In this document: piece by piece, positions 1 through 8,446 of the stretch | Layout of the letters: every line of letters starts with the position of its first letter | Position numbering within the stretch: the stretch's first letter is position 1 | IMG/VR virus record: IMGVR_UViG_3300022934_000043 | Location: 1 to 44,688 of that record | Length of the DNA: 44,688 bases | Source: a virus | Reading direction: 5' to 3' (one strand) | Notes under the pieces: model-generated | What the model was told of the DNA's origin: nothing | What the model saw: the letters and a program-made list of their open reading frames with translations, nothing else | Database searches by the model: none | Program-made: the position numbers and the translations under genes

Positions 1-2
1 AC

Positions 3-284
3 TTGTCTCTGGATGTGGATAACAACACCAATGCAGCACTCTCAACATTGCCGTTTCATTTGTTTAAATTCCGAGTCATTCAGATTGAGCATGACTACTA
101 CCGAGTCGGTAGTTGGTTGCGTGATTTTCAACGAACATACCTGAACCTTTTGGGGTATCAATTGGTTCGCCCGAATGTTTGTTTTGCGCCAGATCATCCG
201 TTTGAGGATTGGTGGGCTCTGCCCGAAATGCAAATAGAACCTAAACCTGAAAACCTCTCAGTCGAAGAAGCCTGTAAACTATGA
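3..284 (+). CDS. FkbM-family methyltransferase, C-terminal part (left copy, cut by window edge)
   Basis: This is the last 93 residues of a methyltransferase whose full-length version lies at 40010-40564. The fragment begins mid-protein at the window edge, inside the SLDVDNNTNA segment, where FkbM proteins carry the conserved D-Y-L-S-L-D-x-(E/D) strand. The protein sequence is identical to the right copy from residue SLDV onward, although several codons differ synonymously. It ends in ATGA overlapping the start of the next gene, which indicates translational coupling. FkbM enzymes O-methylate sugars, so a role in finishing a phage- or host-surface glycan is inferred. The apparent TTG start at the edge is not the true start. 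Confidence 0.75.
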   Translation: MSLDVDNNTNAALSTLPFHLFKFRVIQIEHDYYRVGSWLRDFQRTYLNLLGYQLVRPNVCFAPDHPFEDWWALPEMQIEPKPENLSVEEACKL

Positions 285-1309
285 AAAGACATATAATCAT
301 GCCGCACGTTGCCAACCCTTGGCTGCTCCATTTCTGGCTCAGAAACCTCAACACCTACAGACATAAATGTCAGATTGATACGGTGGCTGTCACTGTGTCT
401 GGGTTCTGTCCGAAGCACTGGGTGAAGCCCATCTCTGACATGCTGAGAGAAAGCAATGTCAGGTTCGCGATAACCAACACACCCGACATTCATGGACATG
501 TCTGCGAACAGGCGCTCGGGCTTCTGCCGGGTGGTTTCCTTGAAGGACTGAATGACACGGTGGTGGTCATGGAGGAAGACTCCTATGTCTTAGACCCAGA
601 GGGAATGAACGATGTCTTTAAGAAGATTGAAGACGATGAATACGATGTAGCTATGATCCCAAGAGGAGCAGCGCACCAAGAGCTTAGTGACGCATTTAAA
701 GACAAATATGGTGAAAGCCCCGGCGGTGCTTGGCCTTGCTGCTTCTTTACATCAAAGAAGGATTTGATTTACAGGGAAGAGACATTGAACCCGAAGAATT
801 GGCCAAAAGGTGAAAAAATAAAGTGGCTTGACTATGCGCCAAAGGAGGAACACTCGGCCAGTGACACTTTCACCTCCTACGTGTGGGAGTTGTGTTTCAA
901 CAAGAAGCGAATCCTAGATCTGGAATGCAACAAAGTCCATGCCTACAACTGGTGGGCAAATAAACCGGAAAGCCACCATACTTGGTCGATGCACATCGGA
1001 AGTCTCTCAGGAGGCGTAACCAATGCTGTCAGGAATTTAGAAACATGGGTTCCTCTTGCATTCCAAGAAGTATGCGAGCAAAGCGAAGATCCTACAAAGA
1101 ACCCTCATTGGTTTTCAGAAGATCACATTGAAATCTCCAAGCGCATAGCAGCATGGAGGTTGTTCGGGGAAGAGTGTGGACTAATGTCGGATAAGGAAAA
1201 TGACCAATACAAAAAAGGCTTGGAGTATTTCCGAAAAGTCAGGAACCCTGTTGATGGTGGCGAGGATTATTTCTACGACTACTACAAAGCCAACATTCCA
1301 CTTACATGA
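281..1309 (+). CDS. Putative GT-A-like glycosyltransferase (left-end cassette gene 1)
   Basis: A 342-residue cytosolic protein without signal peptide. The pattern suggests a GT-A nucleotide-sugar transferase: an N-terminal beta strand (HIIMPHV), a helix, and a hydrophobic strand ending in an acidic cluster (VVVMEEDSY, E98-E99-D100) where DxD-type metal ligands sit in GT-A enzymes. I do not recognise the exact family. It starts in the ATGA overlap with the FkbM-like gene and its own end overlaps the next gene, so the three are one operon. This gene is absent from the right-end version of the locus, where an acetyltransferase takes its place. The general role, transfer of sugar to a phage or host glycan, is inference. 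Confidence 0.55.
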   Translation: MKRHIIMPHVANPWLLHFWLRNLNTYRHKCQIDTVAVTVSGFCPKHWVKPISDMLRESNVRFAITNTPDIHGHVCEQALGLLPGGFLEGLNDTVVVMEEDSYVLDPEGMNDVFKKIEDDEYDVAMIPRGAAHQELSDAFKDKYGESPGGAWPCCFFTSKKDLIYREETLNPKNWPKGEKIKWLDYAPKEEHSASDTFTSYVWELCFNKKRILDLECNKVHAYNWWANKPESHHTWSMHIGSLSGGVTNAVRNLETWVPLAFQEVCEQSEDPTKNPHWFSEDHIEISKRIAAWRLFGEECGLMSDKENDQYKKGLEYFRKVRNPVDGGEDYFYDYYKANIPLT

Positions 1310-2232
1310 AAATCCTCTGCACCTTCCACCATGAACAGCTTCATGAAAGCTTAATCCTGCTCGGGGAGCGGATGGGTGCAGACATCTACCGCCCCCTTGG
1401 CTTGGATTGGTATCACGAAGACCTTTGGCATGTCCATCCGAGTGAAGCGACAGCAAATCAATACCTCGGAGGCGCAACCTACCTCAACTACAAGGGTGTG
1501 ACCTTGGACGAAGCCAGAAAGGCTGACTGGGATCTGATCATCACCACGTTGCTCGAAGACTACCCATGCATGGAGAAATTCAGGAAGGACCATTGCCCTA
1601 ACGCCAAACACGTTTTACAGGTTGGGAATCAGTGGGATCTTTCTCAACTAGAAGGATTGAGGAACGTCCTTAACTCAACGACTTCGCCTGTTGATGACAA
1701 TGTTCACAGTGTTCAGTATCACCCTGAATTCACCATTCGTCCTTGGAAAACCCCCGGCAATGTGAGAAGCGCAGCATCTTTCGTTCATTACCCTGATACT
1801 GAAGCTATAGCCATAGGAAAAGACATAGCGCAGGTCTCAGGTTGGCCCGTGAAGTTTCATGGCGCTGGGGCTTTCCATGGGGCTGTCGGTTTGGATCGCA
1901 TCCTCGACTACATGTCTGAGTTTGGGTTCCTCTTACATCACAAACCGGGGGCGGATGGCTACGGGTTTGTCATACATCAGGCACTAGCCCACGGTATGCC
2001 AGTCATCGTAAATCTAGGCGACTACTGGGAGTCAGCCGCAGGTAAGCTGTTGTATGAAGATACTTGCATTGACACTGGATCAAACATATTCGACATCGTC
2101 GAAGCATTGGAAGCATTCGCAGACAACTACACCTACCATCAACAGTGTTGCAAAGATGCGTGGATGGAACACTGTAACCCACACAGAGAATTTTCAGAGA
2201 AACTAAAACCCTTCTTTGAAACCCTAAAATGA
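1306..2232 (+). CDS. GT-B-like glycosyltransferase (left-end cassette gene 2)
   Basis: A 308-residue protein. The C-terminal half resembles the nucleotide-sugar domain of GT-B transferases: a G-Y-G-F-V-I-H-Q-A-L-A-H-G-M-P-V-I-V segment at about 222-240 places a helix and the strand that normally hold the donor. Its first 45 residues (MKILCTFHHEQLHESL, then a GxxxYRPLGLDW stretch) resemble the start of the 347-residue protein at 41013-42056, but the two diverge afterwards, so they look like distant alleles at one position. It overlaps the upstream gene by 4 nt and the downstream small gene by ATGA. The sugar and acceptor are unknown. Confidence 0.6.
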   Translation: MKILCTFHHEQLHESLILLGERMGADIYRPLGLDWYHEDLWHVHPSEATANQYLGGATYLNYKGVTLDEARKADWDLIITTLLEDYPCMEKFRKDHCPNAKHVLQVGNQWDLSQLEGLRNVLNSTTSPVDDNVHSVQYHPEFTIRPWKTPGNVRSAASFVHYPDTEAIAIGKDIAQVSGWPVKFHGAGAFHGAVGLDRILDYMSEFGFLLHHKPGADGYGFVIHQALAHGMPVIVNLGDYWESAAGKLLYEDTCIDTGSNIFDIVEALEAFADNYTYHQQCCKDAWMEHCNPHREFSEKLKPFFETLK

Positions 2233-2450
2233 AAATAGAACAAATAGCAGAATCAATTGGCAGGAAGCACGATCTCAAACCAGAGAAGATACCGACTGTA
2301 GCTTTGTATTACCTAAGCTCACAACTTGGAGAGAACCCAGCTTTGAAGAGCATGCTTCAAGCCACCATAGGCATCGACCAAGGCGAAGGGGATTATGGCA
2401 ATGGTGATTACGGTAGCGGCGATTATGGATCAGGCGATTATTCCTCCTGA
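2229..2450 (+). CDS. Conserved 73-residue protein with C-terminal GDY repeats (left copy)
   Basis: A small protein of unknown function: a charged helical N-terminal half (residues 1-50) followed by a GDYG(N/S)-type tail in which GDY occurs four times. Another copy lies at 42066-42287. The two proteins are identical although 17 codons differ, all synonymously, which is strong evidence for a functional gene under purifying selection. It starts within ATGA of the upstream glycosyltransferase and its end overlaps the end of the convergent polyvalent-protein gene by 13 nt. Its constant position at the right border of the exchangeable glycan cassette suggests a role tied to the virion or glycan locus, but this is not shown by sequence. 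Confidence 0.8.
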   Translation: MKIEQIAESIGRKHDLKPEKIPTVALYYLSSQLGENPALKSMLQATIGIDQGEGDYGNGDYGSGDYGSGDYSS

Positions 2451-5400
2451 TCATCGCTAATCGCAATCTCGGCGGCAGCGAGTTTATTGAAACTGCCGAT
2501 GAAACGCCCTTTCGGATCGTAGACTCGGATCCCAGCCCTGTTGGATGTTCTGACTGCTCTATAACCGGAAGGGCTTCTTGCTACAAACCCACCTCTGTTG
2601 TTAAGGGGGCGGGGTGCTGAGAAGCGGATACCGCTGTCAATGTCTTCGCCTCGGTAGAATCGTCGGATGTCTCCGACAATCTTCGCTGGTTTAGTGCCAG
2701 CAGGGTAAGTTATACCCGAAGACCTATTGCCTTCTGTCAAATCAACCACCAGTTCCCCGTCAAATGAACTTGAAAGCCGTTTAATTACGGAAAACTGCGA
2801 GTCTGTTGGTTCGACTCCAATGTCCACAAACCCAGAATTCCCATCGATTCGGATGTTGCCCTCCGACTGCATTAACCCGATGGGATCCTCTCCGGTGTCA
2901 TCAGCGCCTAAGTCCCTGTGGTCTATCTCTCTCTGGCCCCGATGGTAATCCCTCTGAGATTTATTTTTCAAAAGCCAGCGACCAGAACTCGACTTCTTGT
3001 AGAGGTCAGACTCGTAGGATCTGCCAGAAAAGTCGATAAGGTCTCCCCGTGGAGTGACGTAGCCTGCCTCGTTGAGGTTGGAAGTCAAACCCCTTGCCTG
3101 AATCACTTCTGCAGTGACTCCCCTAGGCGCTGAGAAGCGGCCTACTCCTCCTCCTGATTCAGGAGTTGACTGGCGTCGTCTACCTCCAAATATAACACCT
3201 CCTCCAACGTCCGCTTGCTTCCAAGCGTCTTCTCCCACCAAGGGCGTGTCTCTATCAGCCCGTCCAGAATCTGTGGGTCGAGCCCACGTTGGAGGAGGGA
3301 TTTCATCTCGGAGGATAATTTTTCTTGCTTCATTCGCGTTGTTATTTTGCCAGATTTTCTTCGTGTTCCCAAGGGAAAGTCGGTGCTTTGATTTCGGCTT
3401 CTTAGCGTCTGACGGGAACAATGACCTCACCGCTTCCCATGTAACAGACTGCATTTGCCGAGGTTGTATTCCCACTCTTCTGGCAGCTTCCCGGTAAGCG
3501 TCCAAGAAAACATGGTAGGTTCCATTGACACCGAGGGCAGGGGATCCTGTCGAGGAGAAATTATGTTTGACCGGAAGAGACTCTGCGCCGAATGGCATCA
3601 GCATGGCGGCAGCAACAGCATGGGTGTCCATGGTGGCATCACCAAACGGGGAATTCGGAGCGACCAAGTTATTATAAAAGTTCCTGACCTTATGCTTATC
3701 ACCGAGGTTCTCGGAGATGTTTTTTATGCTCCCGTCCTTGATGATGTTCACAGATTTTTTGATCGCATCAACGCCACCCCAAGTGGATTTCTTAGGACCA
3801 GAACCATCGTCCAACATGTCAAACCCCATAGGGTCGCCTTCTGGGGAAATCACCCTGTGATCTTTACCATACAGTGTCTGAGCTATTGTTCGGATTGCCC
3901 AACCCTGCAGTTCAGAATTAGAGTCTAAGGTTCGGATGCTCTTTCCGTAAATAGCTTCGAGAACCTCCCGCCTGTCATCCCTAGCTTTCTGGTCAAGACG
4001 GTCATTATAGTTCTTACGACGCTTTGCAGCCAAGCGAGTTTCTCCCGGCTTCTTTTTGCGCTTCTGCTTGGCTGGCGCTTCGGCAGCTTGGATAATTGCT
4101 TCAATTTCCTCGCCATGCTCTTCACGTGTAATGACATCATCCTGATGATTTTGGTAAACGTCAATGACCTGCTCTGCCTGAGCGACGTTCATAAACCATG
4201 GACGTTGCGGCGATAGTGCTGCTATGACACCCGCCGCCTGTTCCATTGAAACGGAGTATCGATCAGCAAATAGTGCTGATATTCGTTGCCCCCCATCATA
4301 CCAATGAGTTGACCGATGCCTTACATCCTCGTCGAACTTGTAATACAAAGCTTCGAGGTTGTCTGCCATCCAACTGACCAAAGCGTCTCGCTTCTCTTTG
4401 GGGTCGCTGATGGATCGTATTTCGGCAGGAATGGTAGGATAGTTGAACATCCCCATGTGGGTCACCAACGCTTTATCTGGGACGATCTCAGAAGAGATGT
4501 TCGATTCAGGAGGAGTGTCAACTGGTCTTTTCTCTGTTCCAAGCTTGGCTGTCCCTACGCGAAACCTGTCATATGCGTCACTGACTTCGCTGATGCCACT
4601 GTCTGCCGTAATGGGGTCACGGGGATCAAGCCTAGGCGCGGAGAACCGTATGTCATCCTTCGATGGATCGAACCTTTGCGAAATCGGAATCGGACTGCCA
4701 TCAGCGTCATAGGTAACAGGGTCCGCTGATTTGATTAGGCTAGGGTCTCTGACAGCGATGGTGTTGGCCGGACCGGACTCTGAGATGAGCATGCCGTCAT
4801 ACCCCTTACGAAAAACGGCATCCACTAATTTTGGATTCTCAAATATCAGGTAGTTGCCTTCGGAAAGAGCCTTCTTAGTTTGTGGTGTCATCTCCGACTG
4901 GGAACGGATCCCCAGTATGTCGAATACAACGTCCTTGAACTCGGTCCACTTGTCGGGTGTGAATAAATTTTCGACATTCAAATATGCTTCAATGACTCGG
5001 ATGCCCATAGACTTCTCAGCCTCGCTGGCAGTCATCCCGTCCAGATGCTGTCGTTCAAATCCCTTCACCTGTTCAAAGATTTCGATTGATCGATCAACAG
5101 GGATGTCAGAGGTGCCTAACCGTGCTTCCTCTTGCTCAAAAAGAGATTCTGCAAGTTTTCTGGATTGCCCCTTCACCGCTTCAATTCTCTGAGCTATGGC
5201 GGCAGGGGGGTTGCGGTGTCCTCCATACCCCCTAGGATACTCTTCCGCAAACTGACGGTCCCTGCTGAAATAGATCATCCGGTTCGGATCCCTTGGAGAA
5301 GCAAACTCAGTGAATTCCTGCTTGGTCCCGTGATAAACCTTCCCAGTAGTGTAACCCCTTTGTCGGGCCACTTCATCAACCATTCTCTGAGCCGCATCCA

Positions 5401-8400
5401 TGTCCCCGGCTTCAACCGCCTTCATGTAAGCAGAATCCATCTCAGCCATCCTCGGCGCTGAGAAATTTAGGTTGGCATACTCCTGCTGGAATGGGAATTG
5501 ACGTCCAGTGAAATCAATGCTGGCGATTCTATCAATTCTCTGCCTCTCAAATATCCCTTTATCACCGGATGTCTTCCATTGCTTCCGTAAATCACCTACG
5601 CCTTTCAGCCCGAAGAATCCGCTAATAGCATTGCGCTGCTGTGGCGACATAACGGTAGCCGCACTCTTCCCCTCTTTATGAGCCATCACATAGTCTTTCA
5701 AAGACTCCATGAATGCGTTCACATCGTTGTTCCAAAAACTCAGCTTACCTTGTTGGTTTAGCAAGTCGGCTTTCGCCCGAATCTTGTCCATGTTTAAAAC
5801 CCGAACAGAGAGGTTCCCTTTTTGGGACATGAAAAACTCATAGGGCATGTATTCGTATTTCTGAACAGGGACATTGCCGCCTCGTCGTCTCACAACATTC
5901 CAGAAGTCTTCGGGGCCAATAGCGTGGATCCACGATTCTAAAACATCACCGTTCCTAATCGCTCTTTCTAAATCCTCGATTGTCGGTTTAGACCGAGTCA
6001 TCATCGGCAGATCCTTGATGGACTGAGGAATCTGTTTTCCTCGCAATTCAAAACGGTCAGGGTTATTGAGTAACGGCTTTGAACTCAGAAAGTCACCTTC
6101 TGATGGATCCACCACCTCCAACTCAGCTATCTCTTCTCTAATCTCCTTCCGCCTTTGAGCATTCTCTTTTCGGACCTCCTGAGCGTTCTTCATCTCAACC
6201 TTGCCGCTTTCGTTGATGCGAGCAAAGTTGTTCTCCTTAACACCTTCGGCATTCTCAACAAAACCAGCAGCAGGGTGATCCGGTTGCTGTTTGATCGAAA
6301 CCCTGCTAGTCGCCTTTCCACGATTGCGAGTGTCCTTGTAGTAGCGGTCAAGGTCTCTGGTGTATTTTTCAATGCGACTTCTCAGCTTCGGATCATTCTT
6401 TAAGTCATCACCGAATAGCAACGAGCGTCCTGTTGCATCCAACTCAACACCCATCTTTCTGAACACCGATTCCTTAGCCTTGATCAGCGCCCTCCTTAAC
6501 CCAGAAGAGTTGCGGAAGCGTTGAAGGTTCTTGTCGATCAACGTGTCCATGACTGACTCCGCAAATATTTCACGGGTGATCCAGTTCGGCTCATCTTGAT
6601 ACAAGGCAAGCAACTCTTTGTTGACCTCTTCCTTTGAAGCCTTGGGGTTCTTCTCGCCTGCAGCAACTTTCCTTGCCTTTACAAACTGCTCCGCGTATTG
6701 CCGTTTCAGCCTGTTCAGTTCAGTCTTTCCGTAGACAGCCTCAATCTCCAGTTCGATGTCACCTTTATTAACCACCGGAGAGTCAAACAAGGCTTCTCCG
6801 AATTCGTGCAGGAAGTCTTGTTTGAAAGTAGGAGAACTTGAATCAACGAAGATTGTTTTAGTCGCAGGGTCATACATTGCTGTGACCCCCGTAGGCGCTT
6901 TTAAATTAGCGAAAGCCTCTGTGTCTAGGACGTTGACATTGAACCTCTCTCCGAGGATGTGACGAGCTGTCGTAGCCGTTGCTTTGTCATCAAATGACAT
7001 GGCATTCCAGCTCTGGGGCGACAGGTTGTCCTTAACCTGCCTCAATCCTTCCCGGCGAATGTCCGCCTCCAATTCGCGCTTGCCGATGGGATCCAGTTTA
7101 GAATGAATTGCTCCTGCCGAACGAAGTAGGAGGGAAGGGGCTCCGGTGGAAATACCCCCCAAGGCACCCCCAGAGCCCAGTCCACTCCAAAAGCCTTCTT
7201 CGCCCTCGGCAGCAGCACCAAGAGCCCCACCGACACCAGCGCCTATGAGTGCGCCTTCAACAGTTTCTGCCCCAACCTTCAATGCTGGATCCAGTGGACG
7301 AAATACCCCTACTGCCCTCCGAAGCTTTTCGGGAACTCTCGTTGATTTGGCAACGCTCTCAATGATGCCCTTTTGCGTGGGCATACGCTTTAAGGTTTCT
7401 GCACCTACTTCGACAGCGATGGATCCAGCTTGGGCAGTATCACCCGCCATCTTAGCAGCAGCCTGCGCCCCTGCCAGTGGACCTCCAACGAGAGGGACAT
7501 CGGTGGCATCGATCTGCTCAGCCCATTCTTTAAAGACCCCAGAAAGCCTCCCAGTCTTCCCGGCAGCACGTTCTGTTACTTCTGCAGCAGCCCTAGTAAG
7601 CAGACGCCTGCCTGCGGATGCTACTGGCACTACAGAGGTAATGTCAGCGACTTCTTGAATCGCGGCAGTCAGACGGTCATTGACATCCTCAATGCCGACA
7701 ACCTGATCGCCAACCAAGATGTTTTCCAGAAGGTTCTCCTGACCAGTGCGAGCCATGTGAAGCATGCGGTTCAGCTCCTTGGCTTTCTTGAATAGCTCGA
7801 ACTTATTTCGCTGATTGCCTTCGTCCATTATCGACTGCAGCCGACCTTCGTCCGAAGTTGATATCTCGACTTCTTTCTGCAGCTTTGCGAGATCCTTGTC
7901 ATCCATTGACATCCCGGTCTGCAAAGCCAACTGCCTAAGATCACCCGTCAAGCCTGCAGGTGTTCTTGCCTTCCGATACAACTCCTCTGCCTTGCCCTTG
8001 ACTTGCTGCTCCAAGACACCCATCTCGGCTGTCCCTCGGGTGACCCCTTCTAGCAGTGAGTTGCTAATCCGTTTCAAATTCCCGGCAGCAACTTCTCTGG
8101 CAGCTTCGGGGATTCCTGCTAAGACAGTGGCAGCGGTATCCTTTGCCGCCTTCCCAAGCAACGCCACACCCTCGCCTAAACTGATGTCTGGCTTGGTCGC
8201 ATTCCACTCTTTCCAGTCTTCATAGTCCTCGTCACCAACTCGATACATTGGATCAGTGAACCGAGTGTAGTCGGGGCGCTGCTCGAATTTGGAAAGGTTG
8301 AAATTTGGACTCTCGTCGTAGCTAGAATCGCTGAATCGCGGACGTTCCTCGAACTTAGAAAGATCGAATTGAACCTCTGGACGCTCTTCAAACTTAGAGA

Positions 8401-8446
8401 GGTCCAACTCCTCTACGTTTAGTTCTGTTGTTTTGGGTCCAGCCAT
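2438..8446 (-). CDS. Giant polyvalent internal virion protein with ADP-ribosyltransferase-like domain
   Basis: A 2002-residue multidomain protein. In order: three near-identical D/NLSKFE(E/Q)RP repeats at residues 15-23, 28-36 and 50-58; a long helical region; a Gly/Ala-rich, membrane-active-looking stretch at about 395-440; a metallopeptidase-like segment with H547-E-F-G-E551 instead of HExxH; an ART-PolyVal-like ADP-ribosyltransferase domain from about 1030 to 1220 with VYHGT (H1039, G1040, T1041) and IYFS; a domain at about 1345-1640 with a VIAALSPQ motif and MDTHA, resembling the phage helix-hairpin-helix-like DUF7178 group; and a C-terminal region. The motif FSAPR recurs near 994, 1266, 1770 and 1938, as is usual between domains of polyvalent proteins. 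Position beside tail genes suggests co-ejection with the DNA to act in the host. The start overlaps the upstream gene by 28 nt. Domain names are by motif recognition only. Confidence 0.8.
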   Translation of the reverse strand: MAGPKTTELNVEELDLSKFEERPEVQFDLSKFEERPRFSDSSYDESPNFNLSKFEQRPDYTRFTDPMYRVGDEDYEDWKEWNATKPDISLGEGVALLGKAAKDTAATVLAGIPEAAREVAAGNLKRISNSLLEGVTRGTAEMGVLEQQVKGKAEELYRKARTPAGLTGDLRQLALQTGMSMDDKDLAKLQKEVEISTSDEGRLQSIMDEGNQRNKFELFKKAKELNRMLHMARTGQENLLENILVGDQVVGIEDVNDRLTAAIQEVADITSVVPVASAGRRLLTRAAAEVTERAAGKTGRLSGVFKEWAEQIDATDVPLVGGPLAGAQAAAKMAGDTAQAGSIAVEVGAETLKRMPTQKGIIESVAKSTRVPEKLRRAVGVFRPLDPALKVGAETVEGALIGAGVGGALGAAAEGEEGFWSGLGSGGALGGISTGAPSLLLRSAGAIHSKLDPIGKRELEADIRREGLRQVKDNLSPQSWNAMSFDDKATATTARHILGERFNVNVLDTEAFANLKAPTGVTAMYDPATKTIFVDSSSPTFKQDFLHEFGEALFDSPVVNKGDIELEIEAVYGKTELNRLKRQYAEQFVKARKVAAGEKNPKASKEEVNKELLALYQDEPNWITREIFAESVMDTLIDKNLQRFRNSSGLRRALIKAKESVFRKMGVELDATGRSLLFGDDLKNDPKLRSRIEKYTRDLDRYYKDTRNRGKATSRVSIKQQPDHPAAGFVENAEGVKENNFARINESGKVEMKNAQEVRKENAQRRKEIREEIAELEVVDPSEGDFLSSKPLLNNPDRFELRGKQIPQSIKDLPMMTRSKPTIEDLERAIRNGDVLESWIHAIGPEDFWNVVRRRGGNVPVQKYEYMPYEFFMSQKGNLSVRVLNMDKIRAKADLLNQQGKLSFWNNDVNAFMESLKDYVMAHKEGKSAATVMSPQQRNAISGFFGLKGVGDLRKQWKTSGDKGIFERQRIDRIASIDFTGRQFPFQQEYANLNFSAPRMAEMDSAYMKAVEAGDMDAAQRMVDEVARQRGYTTGKVYHGTKQEFTEFASPRDPNRMIYFSRDRQFAEEYPRGYGGHRNPPAAIAQRIEAVKGQSRKLAESLFEQEEARLGTSDIPVDRSIEIFEQVKGFERQHLDGMTASEAEKSMGIRVIEAYLNVENLFTPDKWTEFKDVVFDILGIRSQSEMTPQTKKALSEGNYLIFENPKLVDAVFRKGYDGMLISESGPANTIAVRDPSLIKSADPVTYDADGSPIPISQRFDPSKDDIRFSAPRLDPRDPITADSGISEVSDAYDRFRVGTAKLGTEKRPVDTPPESNISSEIVPDKALVTHMGMFNYPTIPAEIRSISDPKEKRDALVSWMADNLEALYYKFDEDVRHRSTHWYDGGQRISALFADRYSVSMEQAAGVIAALSPQRPWFMNVAQAEQVIDVYQNHQDDVITREEHGEEIEAIIQAAEAPAKQKRKKKPGETRLAAKRRKNYNDRLDQKARDDRREVLEAIYGKSIRTLDSNSELQGWAIRTIAQTLYGKDHRVISPEGDPMGFDMLDDGSGPKKSTWGGVDAIKKSVNIIKDGSIKNISENLGDKHKVRNFYNNLVAPNSPFGDATMDTHAVAAAMLMPFGAESLPVKHNFSSTGSPALGVNGTYHVFLDAYREAARRVGIQPRQMQSVTWEAVRSLFPSDAKKPKSKHRLSLGNTKKIWQNNNANEARKIILRDEIPPPTWARPTDSGRADRDTPLVGEDAWKQADVGGGVIFGGRRRQSTPESGGGVGRFSAPRGVTAEVIQARGLTSNLNEAGYVTPRGDLIDFSGRSYESDLYKKSSSGRWLLKNKSQRDYHRGQREIDHRDLGADDTGEDPIGLMQSEGNIRIDGNSGFVDIGVEPTDSQFSVIKRLSSSFDGELVVDLTEGNRSSGITYPAGTKPAKIVGDIRRFYRGEDIDSGIRFSAPRPLNNRGGFVARSPSGYRAVRTSNRAGIRVYDPKGRFIGSFNKLAAAEIAISDDQEE

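Larger units (their letters stand above)
1..4851. repeat. Left member of a diverged terminal repeat
   Basis: Positions 1-280 align with 40281-40560, and 2229-4851 with 42066-44688 at a constant offset of 39837. The segment 281-2228 (1948 bp) is unrelated to its counterpart 40561-42065 (1505 bp) except for a weak protein similarity in the last gene. Identity outside the cassette looks roughly 90 percent by eye. This reflects either strain variants at the ends of an assembled circular genome or a concatemer with two alleles. Confidence 0.85.

Noticed and set aside
2390-2450. Tandem GATTAYGG repeats as CRISPR or VNTR
   Set aside because: They encode the GDY tail in frame, and the second copy changes only synonymously, so they are coding repeats.
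7146-7658. Pro/Ser/Ala-rich plus-strand frame of 170 codons
   Set aside because: Antisense to the Gly/Ala-rich part of the polyvalent protein; no start signal and composition is as expected for a shadow.
2438-8446. Conjugative element rather than phage, because polyvalent proteins occur there
   Set aside because: Terminase, portal, scaffold and capsid genes lie on the same strand and no relaxase or type IV secretion genes are seen.
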